The notes: generated from the letters alone by a model not told the origin. 64,000 bases of DNA from Stagnihabitans tardus (GCF_009925085.1 NZ_JAABNR010000008.1:1-64000), one strand, 5' to 3'. Counted from the first letter of the stretch, positions 51,991-61,802 are shown. Translations and numbers: made by a program.

Positions 51991-53037
51991 TCATGCCTCG
52001 GGACGCAGGAACCCTGCCGGCGTCTCCAATCCCTGGCTCTCTTCCGGCGCCCGCCGTTCGATCGCCGCCATCACCGCCCGGGCCAGGAAGGACCCGGCCC
52101 GCGTCACATCTTCGGGCATCACCAGGATCTCGCGCCGGAAGCGATGGAGAAAGCGGAAAGCCTCCTTCGCCGCCAGGTCGTAGTCCCGTCCGATCTCGCG
52201 CCCGGCGATCTCGCCGGCCGAGACAGTTGCCATGGCCGAGGTCGTCGAGCCGCAGACGACGCCGTCGATCCGGGGCTCGCGCTTCAGCCGCGCGGCCAGG
52301 GCCGCCTCGATCTGGGCGGCCGGGCTGTCCGATGTCACTTCATCCGTCACTTCGAAGACCACGCCGCGCGCCGCCGCCTCTTCGGCAAAGCCCGTGATCA
52401 TGTGGCCCGCATAGCAATGGCTGCGGGGCGGGGGCACCAGGAGCAGCCGCTTGCGCCCGCGCGAAAAGAGCTCGGCCGCAGCCAGCCGCCCGAAAGCCTC
52501 GTTGTCGAAGTCGAAATAGGGGTGTTCCAGCCCCATGTCGGTGCGACCATGGGTGGCAAAGGGGAACTGGTGCTCGGCCAGGTAGCGCACGCGCGGATCA
52601 TCGGGCTTGGTCTGGTTCAGGATCACGCCATCGGCCGACCCGGTCTCGACCACGTAGCGAATCGGGTCCATCGGGTCCTGGTCGGCGAAGAAGGGCATGA
52701 CCACCAGGTGATAGGCCGTGCCGCGCAGCTCGTTGGCGATGGAATAGAGAAGCCGCGAGGTGTGGTTCATCACATCGGCCTCGGGCGAGAGCACGAGCGC
52801 GATCACATTGGTCTTGCCGGTCCGAAGGCGCACGCCCGCACGGTTGGGCCGATAGCCCAGCCGCGCCGCCGCCGCGCGCACCCGCTTTTTCGTCTCTTCG
52901 CCGATGTCGGGCGCATCCTTCAGCGCGCGGCTGACGGTGGCCACGGCCAGGCCGGTCTCGGCGGCGATGGTCTTCAGCGTCGGGCGCTCCGAATCAGTCA
53001 GGGGCAGCGAAGGTGGCAGGGCAGGGGCGCTTGCCAT
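51991..53037 (-). CDS. LacI family transcriptional regulator
   Basis: The 348-aa regulator has an N-terminal helix-turn-helix and hinge (TLKTIAAETGLAVATVSRAL, near residue 20) and a periplasmic-binding-protein-like sensor domain from about residue 80. It is divergent from the CUT1 transporter genes. Two LacI-type palindromes in front of that operon (53330, 53351) are its likely operators. ATG at 53037 is preferred; TTG at 53043 is possible. Confidence 0.93.
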   Translation of the reverse strand: MASAPALPPSLPLTDSERPTLKTIAAETGLAVATVSRALKDAPDIGEETKKRVRAAAARLGYRPNRAGVRLRTGKTNVIALVLSPEADVMNHTSRLLYSIANELRGTAYHLVVMPFFADQDPMDPIRYVVETGSADGVILNQTKPDDPRVRYLAEHQFPFATHGRTDMGLEHPYFDFDNEAFGRLAAAELFSRGRKRLLLVPPPRSHCYAGHMITGFAEEAAARGVVFEVTDEVTSDSPAAQIEAALAARLKREPRIDGVVCGSTTSAMATVSAGEIAGREIGRDYDLAAKEAFRFLHRFRREILVMPEDVTRAGSFLARAVMAAIERRAPEESQGLETPAGFLRPEA

Positions 53038-53329
53038 GGTCAAAGCCCCCTGATTCGCGGAACGGACCCGCCCTGGCCCCGCGTCCCGAGGCTCGGGGCC
53101 CCGCGGTCAGCCATGCTGCGCCGCCCATGCTGCACCGCGGCGGCGGCTGCCAAAGCCATTGCCGTCCAAGGCGTCGAGCCCATTGTTGCAGCGCAGAATG
53201 TCGCTTTGTCTTGCATGGTTGCGGGCGGGTTCCGGAAGAGAGACCGGCCAGTCTGACCGGATGATCAAGCCTTGATGAAGGCCCCGAAAAACTCTGGCTG
53301 CAAGCGAAAAGATTGTTTGACGCAAAAAT

Positions 53330-53364
53330 CTAAATCGTTTTAGGATCAGCCTATAACGATTTAG
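53330..53364. promoter_or_regulatory. Two LacI-type operators upstream of the sugar transporter
   Basis: CTAAATCGTTTTAG (53330-53343) and CTATAACGATTTAG (53351-53364), consensus CTAAAWCGWTTTAG with a central CG. Their centres are 21 bp apart, two helical turns, on the same face. They lie 20-54 bp before the binding-protein ATG, where bound repressor would block transcription. TTGACG at 53317-53322 could be the -35. Confidence 0.75.
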
Positions 53365-53383
53365 AAACTGGGGAGGAGACCCA

Positions 53384-54610
53384 ATGAAGACTTTCAAAAT
53401 CGCCGCTCTCTTGGCCACCGTGGCCTTGCCGGGCGCCGCTTTCGCCACCGAGCTCGAAGTCACCCACTGGTGGACCTCGGGCGGTGAATCCGCCGCCGTG
53501 GCCGAACTGGCCAAGGCCTTCGACGCGAGCGGAGACAAGTGGGTCGACGGCGCCATCGCTGGCGGCGGCGACACCGCCCGCCCCGTGATGATCTCGCGCA
53601 TCACCGGCGGCGACCCGATGGGCGCCACCCAGTTCAACCATGGTCAGCAGGCGCTGGAACTGGTGCAGGCTGGCCTGATGCTCGACCTGACCGACGTGGC
53701 CGAAGCCAACAACTGGAAGGGCGTCATCAATCCGCCGAGCCTGCTGGACAGCTGCACCGTGGACGGCAAGGTCTATTGCGCGCCGCTGAACATCCACTCG
53801 CCCGAGTGGCTGTGGCTGAACAACAAGGTCTATACCGACCTGGGCCTCGCCGTTCCGACCAACTGGAACGAGTTCGTCGCCACCGCTCCGCAGGTCGAAG
53901 CCGCTGGCAAGATCCCGCTGGCTCTGGGCCGTCAGCCCTGGCAGTCGAACCTGGCTTTCGGCGCCCTGACCATCGGCGTCGGCGGTCTGGACCTCTGGAA
54001 GTCGATCAACATCGACAAGAACATGGATGCGGCCGCTGGCCCGGACATGCTCAAGGTCTTCCAGGCTGCCGCTGATGCGCGCAAGCTGGCGGCCAAGTCG
54101 ACCGTCCAGGACTGGAACCAGGCCACCAACATGGTGATCACCGGCGAAGCCGCTGGCCAGATCATGGGTGACTGGGCTCAGGGCGAGTTCCAGGTCGCTG
54201 GCAAGGTCGCCGGCACCGACTACACCTGCCTGCCGGGCATGGGCCTGAACGCCTATATCTCGACCGGTGGTGACGCCTTCTACTTCCCGAAACTGGCCGA
54301 TCCCGAGAAGGAAGCCGCGCAGAAGCGTCTGGCCGCCCTCCTCGTCTCGCCGGAAGTGCAAGTGGCCTTCAACCTGAAGAAGGGCTCCTTGCCGATCCGT
54401 GGCGACATCGACATGTCGACCGCCAACGACTGCATGAAGAAGGGTCTGGAAATCCTGGCCGGTGGCAACATCGTCCCCGCTGGTGACCAGGTCTGGTCGC
54501 CGGACGTGCAGACCCAGCTGGGCGACATGCAGGGCCAGTTCTGGTCCACCGACATGTCCCCGGAAGACGCCCAGGCCCGCTATGTCGAGATCCTGAAGTC
54601 CGGTCTCTGA
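53384..54610 (+). CDS. Sugar ABC transporter substrate-binding protein (CUT1)
   Basis: The 408-aa protein has a signal peptide (MKTFKIAALLATVALPGAAF, cleavage after FA) and the CUT1 binding fold: ELEVTHWWTSGGESAAVAEL, GEAAGQIMGDWAQGEFQVAG. Codon usage is noticeably biased toward GCT, CTG and GGT, as in highly expressed genes. It leads the operon SBP-permease-permease-ATPase-GH2-isomerase-dehydrogenase. A 10-bp hairpin follows the stop. The ligand is probably an oligosaccharide, perhaps a beta-mannoside given the GH2 enzyme. Confidence 0.94.
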   Translation: MKTFKIAALLATVALPGAAFATELEVTHWWTSGGESAAVAELAKAFDASGDKWVDGAIAGGGDTARPVMISRITGGDPMGATQFNHGQQALELVQAGLMLDLTDVAEANNWKGVINPPSLLDSCTVDGKVYCAPLNIHSPEWLWLNNKVYTDLGLAVPTNWNEFVATAPQVEAAGKIPLALGRQPWQSNLAFGALTIGVGGLDLWKSINIDKNMDAAAGPDMLKVFQAAADARKLAAKSTVQDWNQATNMVITGEAAGQIMGDWAQGEFQVAGKVAGTDYTCLPGMGLNAYISTGGDAFYFPKLADPEKEAAQKRLAALLVSPEVQVAFNLKKGSLPIRGDIDMSTANDCMKKGLEILAGGNIVPAGDQVWSPDVQTQLGDMQGQFWSTDMSPEDAQARYVEILKSGL

Positions 54611-54626
54611 TCCCTGCCTGAAGCGA

Positions 54627-54654
54627 GGGGCCGCCCTGACACCGGGGCGGCCCC
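54627..54654 (+). terminator. Attenuator-like hairpin after the sugar-binding protein
   Basis: GGGGCCGCCC with GGGCGGCCCC around an 8-nt loop, followed by only TTTG. Its position after the binding-protein gene mirrors the hairpin between urtA and urtB. Confidence 0.65.
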
Positions 54655-54685
54655 TTTGCCACACATAAACGACAAAGGGGGGGAT

Positions 54686-55579
54686 ATGTCAGGACAAGCC
54701 AAACCGGTGCGCCTGTTGCGCAACCTGAATGCCAAGATCGCCGCCGTTCCGATGATCCTGACCACGCTGGTGGTCTTCGTTGGCGGCACCATCTGGACGG
54801 TGGTCTATTCGTTCACGGATTCCAAGCTTCTGCCGCGTCTGCGCTGGGTCGGGCTCGATCAATACGAGCGGCTCTGGTCGACCGACCTGTGGAACATGGC
54901 GATCAACAACCTCCTGTTCTTCGGCGTGATGTCGATGACCTTCACCATCTCGATCGGCTTCCTTCTGGCCGTGCTGATGGATCAGAAGATCCGCTTCGAG
55001 GACACGTTCCGCACCATCATGCTTTACCCCTTTGCCCTCTCGTTCATCGTGACGGGCCTGGTCTGGCAATGGATCCTCGACCCCGGCATGGGCCTGCAAG
55101 AGGTCGTGCGCCGCATGGGGTGGGAGACTTTCTCCTTCGACCCGCTGCATGACGCCGACACCGTGCTTTACGGCCTGCTCATTGCCGGGCTCTGGCAGGG
55201 CACGGGCTTCACCATGTGCCTGATGCTGGCCGGTCTGCGCGGCATCGATGACGACATCTGGAAGGCCGCCCGCGTCGACGGCATCCCGCGCTGGAAGACC
55301 TACCTTTTCGTCGTCGTCCCGATGATGCGCCCGGTCTTCATCACGACCCTGGTGCTCGTCGCCGCCGGCATCATCAAGCTTTATGACCTGGTCGTCGCCC
55401 AAACCAACGGCAACCCGGGCAACGCGAGCCAGATGCCCGCCATGTATGTCTACCGCTACATGTTCACGGCGCAGAACCTGGGCCAGGGCTTCGCGGCCTC
55501 GACCATGATGCTGCTTTCGGTCCTGATCGTCCTGATCCCCTGGGCCTATCTCGAATTCGGAGGCAAGAAGCGTGGCTGA
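54686..55579 (+). CDS. Sugar ABC transporter permease, MalF type
   Basis: This 297-aa permease has six hydrophobic segments and the EAA loop DDDIWKAARVDGIPRWKTYL near residue 190 that contacts the ATPase. AAGGGGGGG lies just before the ATG at 54686. It overlaps the second permease by 8 nt. Confidence 0.93.
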   Translation: MSGQAKPVRLLRNLNAKIAAVPMILTTLVVFVGGTIWTVVYSFTDSKLLPRLRWVGLDQYERLWSTDLWNMAINNLLFFGVMSMTFTISIGFLLAVLMDQKIRFEDTFRTIMLYPFALSFIVTGLVWQWILDPGMGLQEVVRRMGWETFSFDPLHDADTVLYGLLIAGLWQGTGFTMCLMLAGLRGIDDDIWKAARVDGIPRWKTYLFVVVPMMRPVFITTLVLVAAGIIKLYDLVVAQTNGNPGNASQMPAMYVYRYMFTAQNLGQGFAASTMMLLSVLIVLIPWAYLEFGGKKRG

Positions 55580-56462
55580 CCTGTCAAACCCGCGTGGCAC
55601 GCGCCCGAAGAGCCGCTTCACGCTCAACAACATCGTGCTTTACGGCATCCTTGGCCTGATGAGCATCTACTACCTTCTGCCGCTTTACGTCATGGTCATG
55701 ACCAGCCTCAAGGACATGGCCGAGATCCGCATGGGCAATATCTTTGCCCCGCCGGTCGAGGTGACCTTCCACCCCTGGGTCAAGGCCTGGGCCGAGGCCT
55801 GCACGGGGCTGAACTGCGACGGGCTCTCGCGCGGCTTCTGGAACTCGGTGATGATCACCGTGCCTTCGGTCATCATCTCGATCATCGTGGCAAGCGTGAA
55901 CGGCTATGCCCTGGTGAACTGGAAGTTCAAGGGCAGTGAAGTCTTCTTCACCATCCTGATCTTCGGGTCCTTCATCCCCTACCAGATCATGCTTTACCCC
56001 ATCGTCATCATCCTGCGTGAGCTGGGGATTTACGGCACCCTGGGCGGGTTGATCATGGTGCATACGATCTTCGGCATGCCGATCCTGACGCTGCTCTTCC
56101 GCAACTATTTCTCGAGCCTGCCGGAAGAGCTCTTCAAGGCCGCCCGCGTCGATGGTGCCGGCTTCTGGGGCATCTACTTCCAGATCATGCTGCCGATGAG
56201 CATGCCGATCTTCGTGGTCGCCCTGATCCTGCAGATCACCGGCATCTGGAACGACTTCCTGTTTGGCGTCGTCTTCACCAAGCCCGAGATCTATCCGATG
56301 ACCGTGCAGCTGAACAACATCGTCAACTCGGTCCAGGGCGTGAAGGAATACAACGTCAACATGGCAGCGACCATGCTGACCGGGCTTGTTCCCCTGATCG
56401 TCTACTTCGTCTCTGGCAAACTCTTCGTCCGCGGCATCGCCGCCGGTGCCGTGAAAGGCTGA
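55572..56462 (+). CDS. Sugar ABC transporter permease, MalG type
   Basis: This 296-aa permease starts at GTG within the end of the previous gene. The EAA loop is LPEELFKAARVDGAGFWGIY, near residue 190. It forms a heterodimer with the MalF-type permease. The C-terminus LFVRGIAAGAVKG is typical. The ATPase gene follows after 4 nt. Confidence 0.94.
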   Translation: MADLSNPRGTRPKSRFTLNNIVLYGILGLMSIYYLLPLYVMVMTSLKDMAEIRMGNIFAPPVEVTFHPWVKAWAEACTGLNCDGLSRGFWNSVMITVPSVIISIIVASVNGYALVNWKFKGSEVFFTILIFGSFIPYQIMLYPIVIILRELGIYGTLGGLIMVHTIFGMPILTLLFRNYFSSLPEELFKAARVDGAGFWGIYFQIMLPMSMPIFVVALILQITGIWNDFLFGVVFTKPEIYPMTVQLNNIVNSVQGVKEYNVNMAATMLTGLVPLIVYFVSGKLFVRGIAAGAVKG

Positions 56463-56466
56463 AACC

Positions 56467-57546
56467 ATGACCCATTCCATCCAAGTCAAGGACCTGAAGC
56501 TGGACTTCGGCTCTGTCTCTGTCCTGAAGAACCTGAACCTTGATGTCGCCGAGGGGGAGTTCATCGTCCTCCTCGGGCCCTCGGGCTGCGGGAAATCGAC
56601 GCTTCTGAACTGCCTCGCGGGGCTTCTGGATATCACCGACGGCGAAATCTGGATCAAGAACAAGAACGTCACCTGGGCCGAGCCTTCGGACCGTGGCATC
56701 GGCATGGTTTTCCAAAGCTATGCGCTCTATCCCCAGATGACCGTGCGCGGGAACCTCTCCTTCGGCCTGAAGAATGCCAAGGTGCCCAAGGACGAGATCG
56801 ACCGCCGCATCGCGCGGGCCGCTGAAATCCTGCAAATCCAGCCCCTCCTGGACCGCAAGCCCGCAGCCCTCTCGGGCGGCCAGCGTCAGCGCGTGGCCAT
56901 CGGCCGCGCCCTGGTGCGGGATGTCGATGTCTTCCTCTTCGACGAGCCGCTCTCGAACCTCGACGCGAAACTGCGCGCCGAGCTGCGGGTCGAGATCAAG
57001 CGCCTGCACTCGCGCCTGAACAACACGATGATCTACGTGACCCACGACCAGATCGAGGCCCTGACGCTGGCCGACCGCATCGCCATCATGCGTGGCGGCA
57101 TCATCCAGCAACTGGCCGCCCCGCAGGAAATCTACAACCGCCCGGTGAACCTTTTTGTCGCGGGCTTCATCGGCAGCCCTGCCATGAACTTCATCAAGGG
57201 CGCGGTGGTGGACAATGGAAGGTCGATCAAGCTGGGCGAAGCCAAGCTTGACCTTGCGGGCTATGACGGCGGGCAACCGACCGACCGTCCGCAAGCCATC
57301 CTGGGCCTGCGCCCCGAGCATCTGACCATCCAGGACCATGCCGAGCCCGGCCACACGATCCCGGCCGTTGTGGAACTGGACGAGCCCATGGGGGCGGACA
57401 GCCTCGTCTGGCTCATGGTCCAGGGCCAGCAGGTCTCGGTCCGGGTGCCCTTCGAGAAGCGGCCGACCAAGGGCGCACAGGTGCATCTGAAGGTCGACAT
57501 CTCCAAGGCCTCGATCTTCGACGCCACCACGGAACTGCGGGTCTGA
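56467..57546 (+). CDS. Sugar ABC transporter ATP-binding protein (UgpC/MsmK type)
   Basis: This 359-aa ATPase has Walker A GPSGCGKST, signature LSGGQRQRVAIGRALVRDVD, Walker B FLFDEPLSNLDAKLR and switch THDQIEALTLADR. A C-terminal TOBE-type regulatory domain runs from about residue 240. It energises the CUT1 system. The downstream GH2 gene starts 2 nt later, linking import and hydrolysis. Confidence 0.96.
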   Translation: MTHSIQVKDLKLDFGSVSVLKNLNLDVAEGEFIVLLGPSGCGKSTLLNCLAGLLDITDGEIWIKNKNVTWAEPSDRGIGMVFQSYALYPQMTVRGNLSFGLKNAKVPKDEIDRRIARAAEILQIQPLLDRKPAALSGGQRQRVAIGRALVRDVDVFLFDEPLSNLDAKLRAELRVEIKRLHSRLNNTMIYVTHDQIEALTLADRIAIMRGGIIQQLAAPQEIYNRPVNLFVAGFIGSPAMNFIKGAVVDNGRSIKLGEAKLDLAGYDGGQPTDRPQAILGLRPEHLTIQDHAEPGHTIPAVVELDEPMGADSLVWLMVQGQQVSVRVPFEKRPTKGAQVHLKVDISKASIFDATTELRV

Positions 57547-57548
57547 TC

Positions 57549-59918
57549 ATGCTGAACCTTGCCGGGGATTGGGTGCTGTCGCATGACGGCCGGGACATTC
57601 CCTTTGCTCTCCCCGGCGACGGGATTGACGCCTTGCACAAGGCGGGCGTCATCCCGGACCCCTATTTCGGGCGCAACGAATATGGGTTGCGCTGGATTTC
57701 CAACTCCACCTGGGTGGCGCGGCGCAGCTTCACGGTGCCGCGGACCGACCTGGTGCTGGTGGCCTCGATGCTGGACACGCTGGTCAGCGTGGCGGTGAAC
57801 GGGGTCACGGTCCTGACCTCGGACAACATGTTCCTCAGCCACCGGGTGGACCTTTCGGGCGCGCTGCGGGTCGGCGAGAACGAGATCACCCTGACCTTCG
57901 GCAACGTGGTGGAGGAAGCCGCGCGGCGCCAGGCGGCGCAGCGCTATTTCGTGCCCTTCTCGGCGAACAACACGCCGATCCACAACGGCAACATGCTGCG
58001 CAAGCCCTCTTGCGACTTCGGTTGGGATTGGAACATCGCCCTGGCGCCCTTTGGCGTCTATGGCGATCTTTACCTGGAAGAGGCGGGCCCGCGCATCGAC
58101 CACCTGGTGATCTCCCAGGCCCATGAGCCGGGGAAAGCCACGGTCACCGTCGAGGCCCGCTCCGAGGAAGAGGGCGCCGAGGTCAGCTTTGCGCTCTGTG
58201 GCGTCCATGCCCGCGCCGTGGTGCGCAAGGGCGTCGCAAGGGCGGTCCTGCCGGTCGAGAACCCCGCGCTTTGGTGGCCGGCCGGGCAGGGGGCGCAGCC
58301 CTTGCATGAGCTGGTGGTGAAACTGGGCGCCCACCGCCTGACCCGCCGCATCGGGCTCCGCCAGATGGAGCTGGTGACGGAAAAGGACGCCGTGGGCCTG
58401 GGCTTCAAGTTCCGCGTCAATGGTCGTGACGTCTTCGCCAAAGGCGCCAACTGGATTCCGCAAGACGCTCTGTCGGGGCGGATCAACGCGGAGGACACGC
58501 GGGGGCTCTTGCAGTCAGCCGTCGACGCAAACATGAACATGATCCGCGTCTGGGGCGGCGGACGCTATGAGCCCACCTGGTTCTATGACCTTTGCGACGA
58601 GCTGGGGCTGATGGTCTGGCAGGACTTCATGTTCTCTTGCCATATCTATCCTGCCGATGACGCCTTCCTTTCGGGCGTGGCCGAAGAGGTCCGCCAGAAC
58701 GCGCTTCGCCTTCATCACCATGCCTGCCTGGCGGTCTGGTGCGGCGACAACGAGCTCATTGGCGCGCTCACCTGGTTCCCCGAGACCCGCGCCAACCGCG
58801 ATCAATACCTGGTGGGTTATGACCGCCTGAACCGCACGATCGAACAGGCGCTGAAAGCCGCCGTGCCGGGCGCGGTCTGGTGGCCTTCGTCCCCCTCGCC
58901 GGGCCCGATGGATTTCGGCGACGCCTGGCATGACGACAGCAAGGGCGACATGCATTTCTGGTCGGTCTGGCACGAGGGCCGTGACTTCGACCATTACCGG
59001 GATGTCTCACCGCGCTTCTGCTCGGAGTTCGGGTTCCAAAGCTATCCCTCGATGGCGACGATCCGCAAATTCGCCGATCCGAAGGACTGGAATATCGCCG
59101 CCCCGGTGATGGAAAGCCACCAGAAGAACGCCGGGGGCAATGCGCGGATCGCCGAGACCATGTTCCGCTATTTCCGCTTCCCGGTGGATTTCGAGAACTT
59201 CGTCTATGTCAGCCAGGTCCAGCAGGGCCTGGCGATCAAGACCGCCGTGACCCATTGGCGCTCCTTGCGCCCGCATTGCATGGGCACGCTGATCTGGCAG
59301 TTGAACGACACCTGGCCGGTCTGTTCCTGGGCGAGCCTCGACCACGGCGGCAACTGGAAGCTGTTGCATCACATGGCCAAGGACTTCTTCGCCCCGGTGT
59401 CCGTCTCGGCCGTGCCGGTGGTGGGCGGGGTCGAGCTGCGGGCGGTCAATGACACGGGTGCGCCGGTGACCCTGACCGTCGTGGCCCATGCCGTCCGCAT
59501 GGATGGCCAAAGGCGCGAGCTTGCCCGCGCGACCATCGAGGTCGCGGGTCAAGCCGTGCCCGCGCTTCACGTCGCGGTCGAGGACGGGGAAATGCTGGCC
59601 TTCACCTGGGAGGGCGCGGGGGAAGCGGGCGAGGACCTCTTCGCTCCGAAGCCCTTCAAGGCCTATGACCTCTTGCCCGCGAAGCTCGCGCACAGCATCA
59701 AGAAAGCCGGGCAGGCTTTTGAAATCACTGTGGAAGCCCAGTCCCTGGCTCTTTTCGTCAGCCTCGAGGCCGACCAGCCGGGCCGCTTCTCGGACAATGC
59801 TTTCACGCTTTTCCCGGGCCAGCCCGCCCGGATCACCTTCACCCCCGATCACCTTGGGCCTGAGCCGCGCTTTACCCTGCGCGATCTTCACTCGGCCACT
59901 TACGGAAAGGACATCTGA
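57549..59918 (+). CDS. GH2 beta-mannosidase-like glycoside hydrolase
   Basis: The 789-aa enzyme has GH2 domain order: an N-terminal jelly-roll (about 1-180), an Ig-like domain (about 180-280), then the TIM barrel. The acid/base Glu402 lies in VWCGDNELIG, and the nucleophile Glu493 in FCSEFGFQSYP. These motifs match beta-mannosidases (WCGDNE, SEFGFQS) better than beta-galactosidases or glucuronidases. There is no signal peptide, so it works in the cytoplasm on imported oligosaccharides. It overlaps the next gene by one base. Confidence 0.9.
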   Translation: MLNLAGDWVLSHDGRDIPFALPGDGIDALHKAGVIPDPYFGRNEYGLRWISNSTWVARRSFTVPRTDLVLVASMLDTLVSVAVNGVTVLTSDNMFLSHRVDLSGALRVGENEITLTFGNVVEEAARRQAAQRYFVPFSANNTPIHNGNMLRKPSCDFGWDWNIALAPFGVYGDLYLEEAGPRIDHLVISQAHEPGKATVTVEARSEEEGAEVSFALCGVHARAVVRKGVARAVLPVENPALWWPAGQGAQPLHELVVKLGAHRLTRRIGLRQMELVTEKDAVGLGFKFRVNGRDVFAKGANWIPQDALSGRINAEDTRGLLQSAVDANMNMIRVWGGGRYEPTWFYDLCDELGLMVWQDFMFSCHIYPADDAFLSGVAEEVRQNALRLHHHACLAVWCGDNELIGALTWFPETRANRDQYLVGYDRLNRTIEQALKAAVPGAVWWPSSPSPGPMDFGDAWHDDSKGDMHFWSVWHEGRDFDHYRDVSPRFCSEFGFQSYPSMATIRKFADPKDWNIAAPVMESHQKNAGGNARIAETMFRYFRFPVDFENFVYVSQVQQGLAIKTAVTHWRSLRPHCMGTLIWQLNDTWPVCSWASLDHGGNWKLLHHMAKDFFAPVSVSAVPVVGGVELRAVNDTGAPVTLTVVAHAVRMDGQRRELARATIEVAGQAVPALHVAVEDGEMLAFTWEGAGEAGEDLFAPKPFKAYDLLPAKLAHSIKKAGQAFEITVEAQSLALFVSLEADQPGRFSDNAFTLFPGQPARITFTPDHLGPEPRFTLRDLHSATYGKDI

Positions 59919-60667
59919 TGGTCGCCTATCAACTTTATTCCTCGCGGAACTTCCCGCCCCTGTCGGAGACCTGCCGCATGCTGGCCGAGGCCGGGATCGA
60001 GGGGACCGAGGGCTTTGGCGGGCTCTATGCCGATGAGGCCTCCCTGGCCGAGACCGCTGCCGCGATCAATGCCGCCGGCCTGACGATGAAGACCGGCCAC
60101 TTCGGCCTCTCGCAGATCGAAGACACCCCGGATTGGGCGCTGAAAGTCGCCCGCACGCTCGGGATGGAGCGGCTTTACGTGCCCTATATCATGCCTGCCG
60201 ATCGTCCCACGGACGGTGCGGGCTGGCGTGCCTTTGGCGCCCGGCTGGAGAAGGCCTTCGCGCCCATCCGCGCGGCGGGCTATGGCACCGGCTGGCACAA
60301 CCATGACTTCGAGTTCATCGCCTGCGCCGATGGCTCGATCCCCGAAGCCGCGATCCTGGAAGGCGGGCCTTCGCTGGAGATCGAGCTGGACGTGGCCTGG
60401 GTCGTGCGCGGGGGCGCCGATCCCATCGCCTGGATCGAGCGCTATGGCTCGCGCATCACGGCGGCCCATGTGAAGGACATCGCGCCCAAGGGGGAGAACC
60501 TGGCCGAGGATGGCTGGGCCGATGTGGGCCAGGGCGTGGTCGACTGGAAGAAGCTGATGGCCGCGCTCAAGGCCGTGGGCTGCAAGAATTTCGTTCTGGA
60601 ACATGACAATCCCGCCGATCACAAGCGTTTCGCGACGCGTTCGGCCGCCTATGTGAAGGGTCTCTGA
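59918..60667 (+). CDS. Sugar phosphate isomerase/epimerase family protein (second copy)
   Basis: This 249-aa TIM-barrel protein has metal-site segments GTGWHNHDFEFIACADG, IELDVAWVVRGGADP, ITAAHVKDIAPKG and NFVLEHDNPADHKRF. The DVAWVVRGGAD form resembles proteins paired with Gfo/Idh dehydrogenases in glycoside catabolism. It lies between the GH2 and dehydrogenase genes with 1-nt overlap and 2-nt gap, so it belongs to the operon. Confidence 0.88.
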   Translation: MVAYQLYSSRNFPPLSETCRMLAEAGIEGTEGFGGLYADEASLAETAAAINAAGLTMKTGHFGLSQIEDTPDWALKVARTLGMERLYVPYIMPADRPTDGAGWRAFGARLEKAFAPIRAAGYGTGWHNHDFEFIACADGSIPEAAILEGGPSLEIELDVAWVVRGGADPIAWIERYGSRITAAHVKDIAPKGENLAEDGWADVGQGVVDWKKLMAALKAVGCKNFVLEHDNPADHKRFATRSAAYVKGL

Positions 60668-60669
60668 CC

Positions 60670-61800
60670 ATGGAAAAACTCGGCATCGGCATCATCGGAT
60701 GCGGCAATATCTCGACCTCTTACCTGCGCCTGGCGCCGCTCTTCAAAGGGCTGGAAGTGCGGGCCGTGGCGGATATTTCGATGGAGGCGGCAACCGCCCG
60801 CGCCGCCGAATTCAACACCCGCGCCCAGTCGGTCGATGACCTGCTGGCAAACCCCGACCTGGATATCGTCATCAACCTGACGATCCCGGAGGCGCATTAC
60901 CCGATCACCAAGCGCATCCTCGAGGCGGGCAAGCATGCCTATTCCGAAAAGCCGCTGGTCCTGACCCTGGCCCAGGGCGTGGAGCTGCGCGACCTGGCCA
61001 AGTCCAAGGGCCTGTCGGTCGGCTGCGCGCCCGACACTTTCCTCGGCGGTGCCCATCAGCAGGCCCGCGCCATCGTGGACTCGGGCGAGATCGGCACGAT
61101 CACCACGGGGAACGCGGCGATTCAAGGACATGGGCCGGAAAGCTGGCACCCTTCGCCCGACTTCTTCTACCAGCCCGGCGCCGGTCCGATCATGGACATG
61201 GGGCCCTATTACTTCGCCAACCTGATCAACCTCCTGGGGCCCGTGAAGCGCGTCGGCGCCCTGACCTCCTCGGCCGAGGCCAAGCGCCCCATCGGCTCGG
61301 GCCCCCGCCAGGGCCAGCTGATCGACGTCAACACGCCCTCGAACATCCAGGCGCTCCTGGAGTTCCATTCGGGTGCGACGATCAGCTTCTCGGCCTCCTG
61401 GGACGTCTGGCATCACAAGCGCAACCACTTCGAGCTTTATGGCACCAAGGGGACGCTCTATGTGCCCGACCCCAACTTCTTCGGCGGCACGGTCGAGGTG
61501 GCCAAGCCCGGTGGCCAGGCCGAAGTGGTCGCGCCCTGGGATCACCCTTTCCTCGTGGTGAACCAGAACCACAACGGGCGTGAGCTGGCCAATTACCGCA
61601 CCGCCGGTCTGGCCGACATGGCCGTGGCGCATCTGACGGGGCGTGAGCACCGCTGCTCTCTCGACCGGACCCTGCACGGCGTCGACATCATGACCTCGAT
61701 CCTGAAGTCGGGCGAGACGGGGGAATTCGTGACCCTGACCACGACCTGCACACGGCCCCAGGCCCTGGGGATCGAGGAAGCCCGCGCGCTTCTGGCCTGA
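60670..61800 (+). CDS. Gfo/Idh/MocA family oxidoreductase (second copy)
   Basis: This 376-aa dehydrogenase has the Rossmann motif LGIGIIGCGNISTSYLR, the EKP motif HAYSEKPLVLTLAQG and the His-rich substrate region SWDVWHHKRNHFELYG. It is probably the partner of the preceding isomerase. It is the last gene of the sugar operon, and a complete stem-loop element begins right after its stop. Confidence 0.92.
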   Translation: MEKLGIGIIGCGNISTSYLRLAPLFKGLEVRAVADISMEAATARAAEFNTRAQSVDDLLANPDLDIVINLTIPEAHYPITKRILEAGKHAYSEKPLVLTLAQGVELRDLAKSKGLSVGCAPDTFLGGAHQQARAIVDSGEIGTITTGNAAIQGHGPESWHPSPDFFYQPGAGPIMDMGPYYFANLINLLGPVKRVGALTSSAEAKRPIGSGPRQGQLIDVNTPSNIQALLEFHSGATISFSASWDVWHHKRNHFELYGTKGTLYVPDPNFFGGTVEVAKPGGQAEVVAPWDHPFLVVNQNHNGRELANYRTAGLADMAVAHLTGREHRCSLDRTLHGVDIMTSILKSGETGEFVTLTTTCTRPQALGIEEARALLA

Positions 61801-61802
61801 AG

